DNA from: Oceanitalea sp047302425
GTDB lineage: Bacteria; Actinomycetota; Actinomycetes; Actinomycetales; Actinomycetaceae
Assembly (NCBI RefSeq): GCF_047302425.1
Contig: NZ_CP154855.1
Location: 1,984,001 to 2,048,000 of the forward strand
DNA length: 64,000 nucleotides
Direction of reading: 5' to 3'
The translations under genes were made by a program, and so were the position numbers. Positions 44,276 through 52,400 of the stretch are shown here, one piece after another; position 1 is the stretch's first letter, and each line of letters starts with the position of its first letter. The notes below the pieces were generated by a model, which ran no database searches, had not been told where the DNA came from, and worked only from the letters and a program-made list of their open reading frames with translations.

Positions 44276-45487
44276 ATGCGTTGGTTGACAGCAGGTGAGT
44301 CCCACGGCGAGGCCCTCGTCGGTGTCGTCGAGGGGGTGCCGGCCGGGGTGGCACTGAGCACGGAGGAGCTGCGCACCGTGCTCGCGCGGCGCCGGCTCGG
44401 CTACGGCCGCGGCGCCCGGATGAAGTTCGAGCAGGACGAGGTCCGCCTGCTCGGCGGCGTCCGGCACGGCCGCACGATGGGCGGGCCCGTCGCCATCGAG
44501 ATCGGCAACTCCGAGTGGCCCAAGTGGCAGACCGTCATGTCGGCGGACCCGGTCGACCCCAGCCTCCTCGAGGTGGATGCCGGTACCGGGGACACCAGGG
44601 AGATCGCCCGCAACCGGCCCCTCACCCGGCCGCGTCCCGGCCACGCCGATCTCGTCGGCATGACGAAGTACGCCCTCGACGACGCCCGCCCGGTGCTCGA
44701 GCGGGCCAGCGCCCGCGAGACGGCCACGCGCGTCGCGCTCGGCGCCGTCGCGGCCGCCGTGCTCGAGCAGGTCGCCGGCGTGCGGCTGGTCTCCCACGTC
44801 GTCGCCGTCGGTCCGGTCGACGTGCCCGAGGAGGCCCCCGCCCCTGGGCCGGACGACGTCGCCGCGCTCGACGCTGACCCGATCCGCTGCTTCGACCCCG
44901 CCACCTCCGCCGCGATGGTCGAGGAGATCGACGCCTGCCGCAAGGACGGGGACACCCTCGGCGGGGTCGTCGAGGTCCTCGCCTACGGCCTGCCCCCGGG
45001 CCTGGGCTCCTTCGTCCACGGGGACCGCAAGCTCGACGCCCGCCTCGCCGGCGCCGTCATGGGCATCCAGGCGATCAAGGGCGTCGAGATCGGTGACGGC
45101 TTCCGCACCGCACGCCGTCGCGGCTCCGTCGCCCACGACGAGATCGTCCGCGGGGCCGACGGCGTGCAGCGCACCACCAACCGCGCCGGCGGCGTCGAGG
45201 GCGGGATGAGCAACGGCGAGGTGCTGCGCGTGCGCGCCGCGCTCAAGCCGATCTCCACGGTGCCGCGCGCCCTGCAGACCATCGACGTCACCACGGGGGA
45301 GGCCGCCACGGCGATCCACCAGCGCTCGGACGTCTGCGCGGTGGCCCCGGCCGCCGTCGTCGCCGAGGCGATGGTCGCCCTCGTCCTCGCCGAGGCCCTG
45401 CTGGAGAAGACCGGCGGCGACTCCGTCGCCGAGGCCTCCCGCAACCTGCGCGCCTACCTCGAGTCGATCCCGGAGAGCATGCGATGA
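44276..45487 (+). CDS. aroC: chorismate synthase
   Basis: AroC converts EPSP to chorismate with reduced FMN. The 403 residues begin MRWLTAGESHGEALVG, and show RRRLGYGRGARMKFE, the GRASARETATRVA-type motif (ERASARETATRVALGA) and GGVEGGMSNGE. ATG 44276 gives the family N-terminus and fits the leaderless promoter, whereas an in-frame start at 44246 would add ten unconserved residues. It is coupled to aroK by ATGA. Confidence 0.97.
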   Translation: MRWLTAGESHGEALVGVVEGVPAGVALSTEELRTVLARRRLGYGRGARMKFEQDEVRLLGGVRHGRTMGGPVAIEIGNSEWPKWQTVMSADPVDPSLLEVDAGTGDTREIARNRPLTRPRPGHADLVGMTKYALDDARPVLERASARETATRVALGAVAAAVLEQVAGVRLVSHVVAVGPVDVPEEAPAPGPDDVAALDADPIRCFDPATSAAMVEEIDACRKDGDTLGGVVEVLAYGLPPGLGSFVHGDRKLDARLAGAVMGIQAIKGVEIGDGFRTARRRGSVAHDEIVRGADGVQRTTNRAGGVEGGMSNGEVLRVRAALKPISTVPRALQTIDVTTGEAATAIHQRSDVCAVAPAAVVAEAMVALVLAEALLEKTGGDSVAEASRNLRAYLESIPESMR

Positions 45488-46029
45488 GCCAGACCGTCTC
45501 CCGAGCCCGCGTCGTCCTCGTCGGGCCGCCCGGCGCCGGCAAGACCACCGTGGGACTCGAGCTCGCCCGGCGCCTAGGCGTCGAGCTGCTCGACACCGAC
45601 GAGGAGGTCGAGCGCCTCGAGGGGCGCACGATCAGCGACATCTTCATCGAGGACGGCGAGCCCCGCTTCCGCGAGCTCGAGCACGCGGCGGTGCTGCGGG
45701 CCTTGGCCGAGCACGACGGCGTCGTGGCACTGGGCGGGGGAGCGGTCGAGCACCCCGACACGCGCGCGGTGCTCCTCTCCGTGCCCGTCGTCTACCTCGA
45801 GGTGTCCATGGCCAAGGCGCTGCCCCGGGTCGGCCTCTCCGGCGCCCGGCCGCTCCTCGTCGAGAGCCCCCGCGCCCGGTGGAAGGCCCTCATGGACGCC
45901 CGGCGCCCGCTCTACCAGGAGGTCGCCGGCCTCACCGTCGACACCGACACCGAGCCCGTCGAGCGGCTCGCCACGCTCGTCGCCGAGGCGCTCGAGCGGG
46001 GCGACCTCGTCCCCCGGGACGCCGCATGA
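45484..46029 (+). CDS. aroK: shikimate kinase
   Basis: AroK phosphorylates shikimate at O3 with ATP. The 181 residues have Walker A GPPGAGKTT (14-22), LLDTDEEVERLEGRTI with the shikimate-binding Asp, FRELE, and GGGAVEHPDTR. ATGA overlaps join it to aroC and aroB, so aroC-aroK-aroB are co-translated. Confidence 0.96.
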   Translation: MSQTVSRARVVLVGPPGAGKTTVGLELARRLGVELLDTDEEVERLEGRTISDIFIEDGEPRFRELEHAAVLRALAEHDGVVALGGGAVEHPDTRAVLLSVPVVYLEVSMAKALPRVGLSGARPLLVESPRARWKALMDARRPLYQEVAGLTVDTDTEPVERLATLVAEALERGDLVPRDAA

Positions 46030-47108
46030 CAGAGGCGCGGGTGCGGGTGCGGGCCGAGCACGAGTACGAGGTCGTCATCGGCCGCGGCCTCGACGGCGAG
46101 GTGGTGAGCGCCGTCGGGTCCGAGCCCCGCCGCGTGCTGCTCGTCCACCAGGGACCGCTCGCGGACCAGGCAGCCCGCCTCGGGGCGGCACTGGAGGCGG
46201 CCGGTCACGAGGTGCACCCCGCGCTCGTGCCCGACGGCGAGGCGGCCAAGACCGTCGACGTCCTCGCCGAGCTGTGGTCACGCCTCGGCCGCGCCGCCTT
46301 CACCCGGCAGGACCTCGTCGTCGGCCTCGGCGGCGGCGCCGCGACCGACCTCGCCGGCTTTGTCGCGGCCTCGTGGCTGCGCGGGGTCGCCGTCGTCCAC
46401 GTCCCCACGACCCTTCTCGGCATGGTGGACGCCGCCGTCGGCGGCAAGGCCGCGATCAACACGCCGGAGGGGAAGAACCTCGTCGGCGCCTTCCACTCGC
46501 CGCGCGCCGTCGTCTGCGATCTCGACGCCCTCGCCACGCTGCCGCCCGAGGACCACGCCGCAGGGCTGGCGGAGGTCGTCAAGTGCGGCTTCATCGCCGA
46601 CCCTCGCATCCTCGAGCTCGTCGAGGCGGACGCCGGTGCCGCCGCGCGCGACCCGGGCTCGCCCGTGCTGGCCGAGCTCGTCCGCCGCGCCGTGGAGGTC
46701 AAGGCGGAGGTCGTCTCCGCCGACCTGCGCGAGGCCGGGCGCCGGGAGTTCCTCAACTACGGGCACACCCTGGCCCACGCCATCGAGCTGAGCGAGGACT
46801 TCCGCTGGCGGCACGGGGACGCCGTCGCGGTGGGCATGGTCTTCGCCGCCGAGCTCGCCCGCGCGGCCGGCCGGCTCGGCGACACCGACGTCGCCCGGCA
46901 CCGCGACGTCCTGCGCTCTCTCGGCCTGCCGACCACCTACCGCCAGGACCGGTGGCCGCAGCTGCTCGAGGCCATGGGCAGGGACAAGAAGACCCGCGGC
47001 ACGACCCTGCGCCTCGTCGTCCTCGACGGCATCGGGCACCCCGGACGCCTCGAGGGCCCCGACCCCGCGCTGCTCGAGACGGCCTACGCCGCCCTTGCCA
47101 AAGGCTGA
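46026..47108 (+). CDS. aroB: 3-dehydroquinate synthase
   Basis: AroB cyclises DAHP to 3-dehydroquinate with NAD and a metal. The 360 residues show VHQGPLADQAA, the NAD loop GLGGGAATDLAGFVAASWLRG, KAAINTPEGKNLVG, and the metal ligands in EVVKCGFI, NYGHTLAHAIE and WRHGDAVAVGM. ATG 46026 overlaps aroK. The next step enzyme (dehydroquinase) is not next to it in this window. Confidence 0.97.
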   Translation: MTEARVRVRAEHEYEVVIGRGLDGEVVSAVGSEPRRVLLVHQGPLADQAARLGAALEAAGHEVHPALVPDGEAAKTVDVLAELWSRLGRAAFTRQDLVVGLGGGAATDLAGFVAASWLRGVAVVHVPTTLLGMVDAAVGGKAAINTPEGKNLVGAFHSPRAVVCDLDALATLPPEDHAAGLAEVVKCGFIADPRILELVEADAGAAARDPGSPVLAELVRRAVEVKAEVVSADLREAGRREFLNYGHTLAHAIELSEDFRWRHGDAVAVGMVFAAELARAAGRLGDTDVARHRDVLRSLGLPTTYRQDRWPQLLEAMGRDKKTRGTTLRLVVLDGIGHPGRLEGPDPALLETAYAALAKG

Positions 47109-47111
47109 GCC

Positions 47112-47141
47112 CTTGATCGGTGAACATCAAGTGTCTAGCCT
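47112..47141 (+). promoter_or_regulatory. leaderless promoter with an overlapping inverted repeat
   Basis: A -35 TTGATC (47113-47118), 17-base spacer and -10 TAGCCT (47136-47141) end 6 bases before the ATG at 47148. A perfect inverted repeat CTTGAT-N8-ATCAAG (47112-47117 and 47126-47131) covers the -35 and part of the spacer, a good position for a repressor. Confidence 0.6.
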
Positions 47142-47147
47142 TGTGTC

Positions 47148-47762
47148 ATGTTCGTCGTGACGGTCGACCAGAAGGCGAGCCGCACCCGCGGTGACGCCGT
47201 CCCGGCGCTTCTCGAGGCGGTCGCGGCCTGGCGCGAGCGGCAGCCGGCCGACCCCTTCGTGCTGCCCGTCGAGCGCACGGTCGGCGACGAGGTCCAGGGC
47301 GTGCTCTCCGACGCGCGCGCCGTCGTCGGTCTCGCCCTGCTGCTCCAGCGGCTGGGTGGCTGGAGCGTGGGCATCGGTGCCGGTGCGGTCGTCGAGCCGC
47401 TGGCCGCGTCCGCCCCCGCCAGCTCGGGGGAGGCCTTCATCCACGCCCGCACCGCCGTCGAGCGTGCGCGTGGTCGCGCGGTGAGCGTGCCGCTCGCCGT
47501 CGACGGCGCCTCGCCCGCGGCGGCCGAGGAGGCCGAGGCGCTGCTCCAGCTGCTCGCCGCCGTCGTCCGCCGTCGCAGCGACGCCGGCTGGGAGGTTGTC
47601 GACCTGCTCGAGGAGCTCGGCACCCAGCGGGCGGTCGCCGAGCGGCTGGGGATCAGCGCCCAGGCCGTCAGCCAGCGGCTCGACGCCGCGCTGTGGCAGG
47701 AGGAGGCCCGCCTGCACCCGCTGGCGGCCCGCCTGCTCACCACGGCGGGGGAGGCGGCATGA
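47148..47762 (+). CDS. SatD-like protein with C-terminal helix-turn-helix
   Basis: The 204-residue protein begins MFVVTVDQKASRTRGDAVPALLEAV and has VERTVGDEVQGVLSD and GWSVGIGAGAV, features of SatD-family proteins. Its C-terminal third has a helix-turn-helix (TQRAVAERLGISAQAVSQRL). It may bind nucleic acid and could be its own regulator. The mRNA is predicted to be leaderless. Its stop overlaps the start of a small membrane protein. The biological role is not known. Confidence 0.6.
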   Translation: MFVVTVDQKASRTRGDAVPALLEAVAAWRERQPADPFVLPVERTVGDEVQGVLSDARAVVGLALLLQRLGGWSVGIGAGAVVEPLAASAPASSGEAFIHARTAVERARGRAVSVPLAVDGASPAAAEEAEALLQLLAAVVRRRSDAGWEVVDLLEELGTQRAVAERLGISAQAVSQRLDAALWQEEARLHPLAARLLTTAGEAA

Positions 47763-48130
47763 GCTGGGCCGGTGCCGGTGTCGTCACCGCTGCGCTCCTC
47801 GTCTCCGTCCTTCTCGGGCGGTGGGTGACCGGGCTCGTGCTGCGCCGGGTGGAGTCCGGCCCGCCCGGCAACGGGGTGCTGCGCGGAGGCACGTGGATCG
47901 GGATGCTCGAGCGCGCCGCGATCACCGGCACGGTCATGGCCGGGCTCCCGGAGGGGGTGGCCGTCGTGCTCGCGATCAAGGGCCTGGGGCGCTACCCGGA
48001 GCTGCGGGAGAGTCGCCCCGACCACGTGAGCCCCGCCGCGGAGCGCTTCATCATCGGCACGCTCACCTCCTACACGTGGGCCGGGGCGTGCGCCGTGCTG
48101 GGTCTGCGGGTGCTCGACGCGTTAGGCTGA
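47759..48130 (+). CDS. small membrane protein resembling the C-terminal part of DUF3307
   Basis: The 123-residue product has three hydrophobic stretches (about 5-24, 48-70 and 96-115). The core GGTWIGMLERAAITGTVMAG followed by AIKGLGRYPELR and ERFIIGTLTSYTWA resembles the C-terminal end of DUF3307 proteins, which in other phyla are encoded next to SatD. ATG 47759 overlaps the SatD-like gene by four bases. The pairing suggests a functional partnership; the function is unknown. Confidence 0.55.
   Translation: MSWAGAGVVTAALLVSVLLGRWVTGLVLRRVESGPPGNGVLRGGTWIGMLERAAITGTVMAGLPEGVAVVLAIKGLGRYPELRESRPDHVSPAAERFIIGTLTSYTWAGACAVLGLRVLDALG
48123..48128 (+). promoter_or_regulatory. -10 box upstream of efp
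   Basis: TAGGCT lies 29 bases before the efp GTG. An AAAGGA ribosome site (48146-48151) follows, so this mRNA has a leader. Confidence 0.45.
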
Positions 48131-48157
48131 CTGCCGCTCTCTCGAAAGGACAACTCA

Positions 48158-48721
48158 GTGGCCACCACGAACGACCTCAAGAACGGCATGGTGCTCGTCA
48201 TCGACGGGAACCTCTGGTCCGTCGTCGAGTTCCAGCACGTCAAGCCCGGCAAGGGCCCCGCCTTCGTGCGGACCAAGATCAAGAACGTGCTCTCCGGCAA
48301 GACCCTCGACAAGACCTTCAACGCCGGCGTCAAGGTCGAGACGGCCACGGTGGACCGCCGTGACATGCAGTACCTGTACCAGGACGGTGCGGACTACGTG
48401 TTCATGGACACCTCCACCTACGACCAGATCCTCGTCGGTGCCGACATCGTCGGGGACGCCGCGAACTTCCTTCTCGAGGGGCAGATCGCGACCGTCGCCA
48501 CGCACGAGGGCCGGGTGCTCTACATCGACCTGCCCGCCTCCGTCGTCCTCGAGATCACCTACACCGAGCCGGGCCTCCAGGGCGACCGCTCCTCGGCCGG
48601 CACCAAGCCTGCCACCGTCGAGACCGGCTACGAGGTCCAGGTGCCGCTCTTCCTCGAGCAGGGGACCAAGATCAAGGTCGACACGCGTACCGGGGAGTAC
48701 CTCGGCCGCGTGAACGACTGA
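48158..48721 (+). CDS. efp: elongation factor P
   Basis: EF-P relieves ribosomes stalled on polyproline. The 187 residues have the KOW-like N-domain with FQHVKPGKGPAFVRTK; Lys32 is at the tip that may be modified in other species. Two OB folds follow, ending in VDTRTGEYLGRVND. The GTG start has AAAGGA upstream. It is one base before nusB. Confidence 0.97.
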   Translation: MATTNDLKNGMVLVIDGNLWSVVEFQHVKPGKGPAFVRTKIKNVLSGKTLDKTFNAGVKVETATVDRRDMQYLYQDGADYVFMDTSTYDQILVGADIVGDAANFLLEGQIATVATHEGRVLYIDLPASVVLEITYTEPGLQGDRSSAGTKPATVETGYEVQVPLFLEQGTKIKVDTRTGEYLGRVND

Positions 48722-48722
48722 C

Positions 48723-49151
48723 ATGGCAGCACGCAGCAAGGCGCGCACGCGCGCCGTCGACGTCCTCTACGAGGCCGACCAGCGGGCGCTGGCCGGGTGG
48801 GAGGTGGAGCTGCGCGAGCTCCTCGCGCAGCGCCTCCAGCACACCGCCGCGCAGACCGCGCTCCCGCAGTACGCGGTGGAGATCGTCGAGGGCGTGGCGG
48901 ACCACGCCACCGAGATCGACGAGCTCATCACCACCTACGCCCAGGACTGGACGCTGCCGCGGATGCCTGCCGTCGACCGCGCCATCCTGCGCCTGGGCGT
49001 GTGGGAGGTCGTGTTCAACGACGACGTCCCCGGCGCCGTCGCCGTCGACGAGGCGGTGGCCCTGGCCACCAAGCTGTCCACCGACGAGTCGCCGCGCTTC
49101 GTCAACGGCCTCCTCGGCCGCATCCTCCAGCTGGAGGCCGGCGGTCGCTGA
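48723..49151 (+). CDS. nusB: transcription antitermination factor NusB
   Basis: NusB joins NusE (S10) on boxA RNA for rRNA antitermination. The 142 residues are all-helical, starting MAARSKARTRAVDVLYEADQ, with DWTLPRMPAVDRAILRLGVWE and DEAVALATKLSTDESPRFVNG as family signatures. It ends in a strong terminator and closes the alaS-to-nusB block. Confidence 0.95.
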   Translation: MAARSKARTRAVDVLYEADQRALAGWEVELRELLAQRLQHTAAQTALPQYAVEIVEGVADHATEIDELITTYAQDWTLPRMPAVDRAILRLGVWEVVFNDDVPGAVAVDEAVALATKLSTDESPRFVNGLLGRILQLEAGGR

Positions 49152-49160
49152 GCCGCCCAC

Positions 49161-49200
49161 CGACGAGCCGGGTCCCCGCAAGGGGGCCCGGCTCTCGTCG
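49161..49200 (+). terminator. nusB terminator
   Basis: CGACGAGCCGGGTCCCC and its near-complement GGGGGCCCGGCTCTCGTCG form a long stem over a GCAA loop, followed by TTCC. The stem has one small bulge. Confidence 0.8.
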
Positions 49201-49453
49201 TTCCCTGCCCGGCGCAACAAGCCCGCAACACGCCGGGACACCTGTCGAGCAGCGGGCGCAGCCCTGGACCTGGGCGCGAGATCGGCGCACCCTGCCCGTG
49301 AGGGCGGCGCACACCTGTCCACGATGCAAGACATTGGGCGTGTTGGGGGCCATCTCGTTCATCAGGGGGTAACCGAGGAGTAAAGTCCCCGCTGGCTGGG
49401 TCAACGGTGCCCCACTTCTGGTCAAGACAGTCGCACAGCAAGGGGAATGCACC
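49201..49453 (+). promoter_or_regulatory. gltB upstream region
   Basis: This 253-base stretch has no gene. A possible promoter is TTCATC (49358-49363), 17 bases, and TAAAGT (49381-49386), which would leave a leader of about 60 bases. AAGGGGAA (49440-49447) is the ribosome site for gltB. The rest holds no recognisable motif or RNA. Confidence 0.35.
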
Positions 49454-52400
49454 ATGGGCCCGATCCACGGAACCACGCCGCAGCCGGGGGCGCCGCCCCG
49501 CCAGGGTCTCTACGACCCCGCGTACGAGCACGACGCCTGCGGCGTCGCCTTCGTCGCCACACTGCGTGGGACCCCGGGCCGCGACATCGTCGATGCGGCT
49601 CTCACGGCCCTCGCCAACCTCGACCACCGTGGCGCCGTCGGCGCCGAGCAGGACACCGGCGACGGCGCCGGGATGCTCCTCCAGGTCCCCGACGCCTTCC
49701 TGCGCGCCGAGCTGCCCTTCGCCCTGCCCGAGCCGGGCCACTACGCCGTCGGGCTGGCCTTCCTCCCCGGCGGGAACGGCGCCTCGACGGAGCGCGCCGC
49801 CGCCGTCGCGAGCATCGAGCGCATCGCCGGCGAGGAGGGCCTGCGCGTGCTCGGCTGGCGCGAGGTGCCCGTCGTCGACCACATCGTCGGCCAGATGGCG
49901 CGCTCGACCATGCCCGCCTTCCGCCAGCTCCTCGTCACCGACGCGGACGGCGAGCGCTCCGGCGTCGCCCTGGACCGCCTCACCTACCGGCTGCGCAAGC
50001 GCGCCGAGCACGAGCTCGGCGTCTACTTCGCTTCGCTGTCCTCCCGGACGCTCGTCTACAAGGGCATGCTCACGACGGCGCAGCTGGCCGACTTCTTCCC
50101 GGACCTGCGCGACCCGCGCCTCGTCAGCGCCCTCGCGCTCGTCCACTCCCGCTTCTCGACGAACACCTTCCCGTCCTGGCCGCTGGCGCAGCCCTTCCGG
50201 ATGGTCGCCCACAACGGGGAGATCAACACGGTGCGCGGCAACCGCAACTGGATGGGGGCACGCGAGGGCGTCGCGTCCAGCGAGCTGCTCGGCGACCTCG
50301 AGCCGCTGCTGCCGGTCTGCCCGCCCGGCGCGAGCGACTCCGCCTCCTTCGACGAGGTGCTCGAGCTGCTCCACCTCGGCGGCCGTTCGCTGCCCCACGC
50401 GGTGCTCATGATGATCCCGGAGGCGTGGCAGAACCACGCCGAGATGGACGAGGCTCGCCGCGCCTTCTACGAGTACCACGCGACGATCATGGAGCCGTGG
50501 GACGGCCCGGCGGCGATGACCTTCACCGACGGCACCCTCATCGGCGCCGTCCTCGACCGCAACGGTCTGCGCCCGGCCCGGTACGTCGTCACCGAGGACG
50601 GTCTGGTCGTGCTCGCCTCGGAGTCCGGCGTCCTCGACATCGACCCCGCGACCGTCGTGCGCAAGGGCCGCCTCGAGCCGGGCCGCATGTTCCTCGTCGA
50701 CACCGCCGCGGGCGAGGTCGTCGACGACGAGGCCCTCAAGGACGAGCTCGCCGCAGCCGCCCCGTACGGCGACTGGCTGGCCGAGCACACGCTCCACCTC
50801 GCCGACCTGCCCGACCGCGAGCACGTCCTGCACTCGCGCTCCTCGGTCGTGCGCCGCCAGCAGGTCTTCGGCTACAGCGACGAGGAGCTGCGCATCCTCC
50901 TCGCACCCATGGCGCTCACCGGCGCGGAGGCGCTCGGCTCGATGGGCACCGACACCCCGCTGGCCGTGCTGTCCACGCGCCCGCGGCTGCTCTTCGACTA
51001 CTTCGCCCAGCAGTTCGCCCAGGTGACGAACCCGCCCCTCGACTCGATCCGCGAGGAGCTCGTCACCTCCCTTGGCGGGGCGATCGGCCCGGAGCCGAAC
51101 CTGCTCGCCGAGGTGCCCGAGCACGCCCGCAAGCTCGTCCTGCCCTTCCCGACGATCGACAACGACCAGCTCGCGAAGATCGCCCACGTCGGCAGCGCAC
51201 GCGCGGGCAAGGGCCTGCGCTCCGTCGTCGTCTCCGGGCTCTACCCGGTGGCCGGCGGGGGAGCGGCGCTCGAGCAGCGGCTGGAGGAGATCTTCTCCGA
51301 GGTGGACGCGGCGATCGAGAACGGCGCCAGCTTCATCGTCCTGTCCGACCGCCACTCGACCGCGGCCCTCGCACCGATCCCCTCGCTCCTGCTCACCGCC
51401 GCGGTGCACCACCACACGCTGCGCCGGCGCACCCGGACCAAGGTCAGCCTCCTCGTCGAGGCCGGGGACGTGCGCGAGGTCCACCACGTCGCGCTCCTCG
51501 TCGGCTACGGCGCGGCGGCGGTCAACCCCTACCTCGCGATGGAGAGCGCCGAGGAGCTCGTCCACAACGGCGTCGTCACCGGCCTCACGCCGGAGCAGGC
51601 CGTCTCGAACGTCATCCGGGCGCTCGGCAAGGGCGTGCTCAAGGTGATGAGCAAGATGGGGATCTCGACGGTCTCCTCCTACCGCGGCGCGCAGGTCTTC
51701 GAGTCCCTCGGCCTGTCCCGCGAGCTCGTCGCCCGCTACTTCACCGGGACGCCTGCCCCGCTCGACGGCGTGGGCCTGGACGTCCTCGCCGCGGAGGTGG
51801 CCGCCCGGCACGCGACCGCCTACCCGCCGTCGGGCATCTCGCCCGCCTCCCGCCAGCTGCGCACCGGCGGGGAGTACCAGTGGCGCCGGGACGGCGAGCC
51901 GCACCTCTTCGACCCGGAGACGATCTTCCGCCTCCAGCACGCGACGCGGACCCGCCGGATGGACATCTTCCGTGACTACACGCGGCGCGTGGACGAGCAG
52001 TCCGAGCGGCTCATGACCCTGCGCGGCCTGTTCCGCCTCCGCGAGCGCGCCCCGATCCCGCTCGACGAGGTCGAGCCGGTGAGCGAGATCGTCAAGCGTT
52101 TCTCCACCGGCGCGATGTCCTACGGCTCGATCTCCGCCGAGGCGCACGAGACCCTCGCGATCGCGATGAACTCCCTCGGCGCGAAGTCCAACAGCGGCGA
52201 GGGCGGGGAGGACACCGACCGGCTGCACGACCCGCGGCGCCGCTCGGCGATCAAGCAGGTCGCCTCCGGCCGCTTCGGCGTGACGGCGGACTACCTCACG
52301 AGCGCCGACGACATCCAGATCAAGGTCGCCCAGGGCGCCAAGCCCGGTGAGGGCGGCCAGCTGCCCGGCACCAAGGTCTACCCGTGGGTCGCCGGCACCC

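Noticed and set aside
49201..49453. tRNA or riboswitch in the longest gene-free stretch
   Set aside because: No cloverleaf, CCA end or known riboswitch core could be found by reading; only a candidate promoter is visible.
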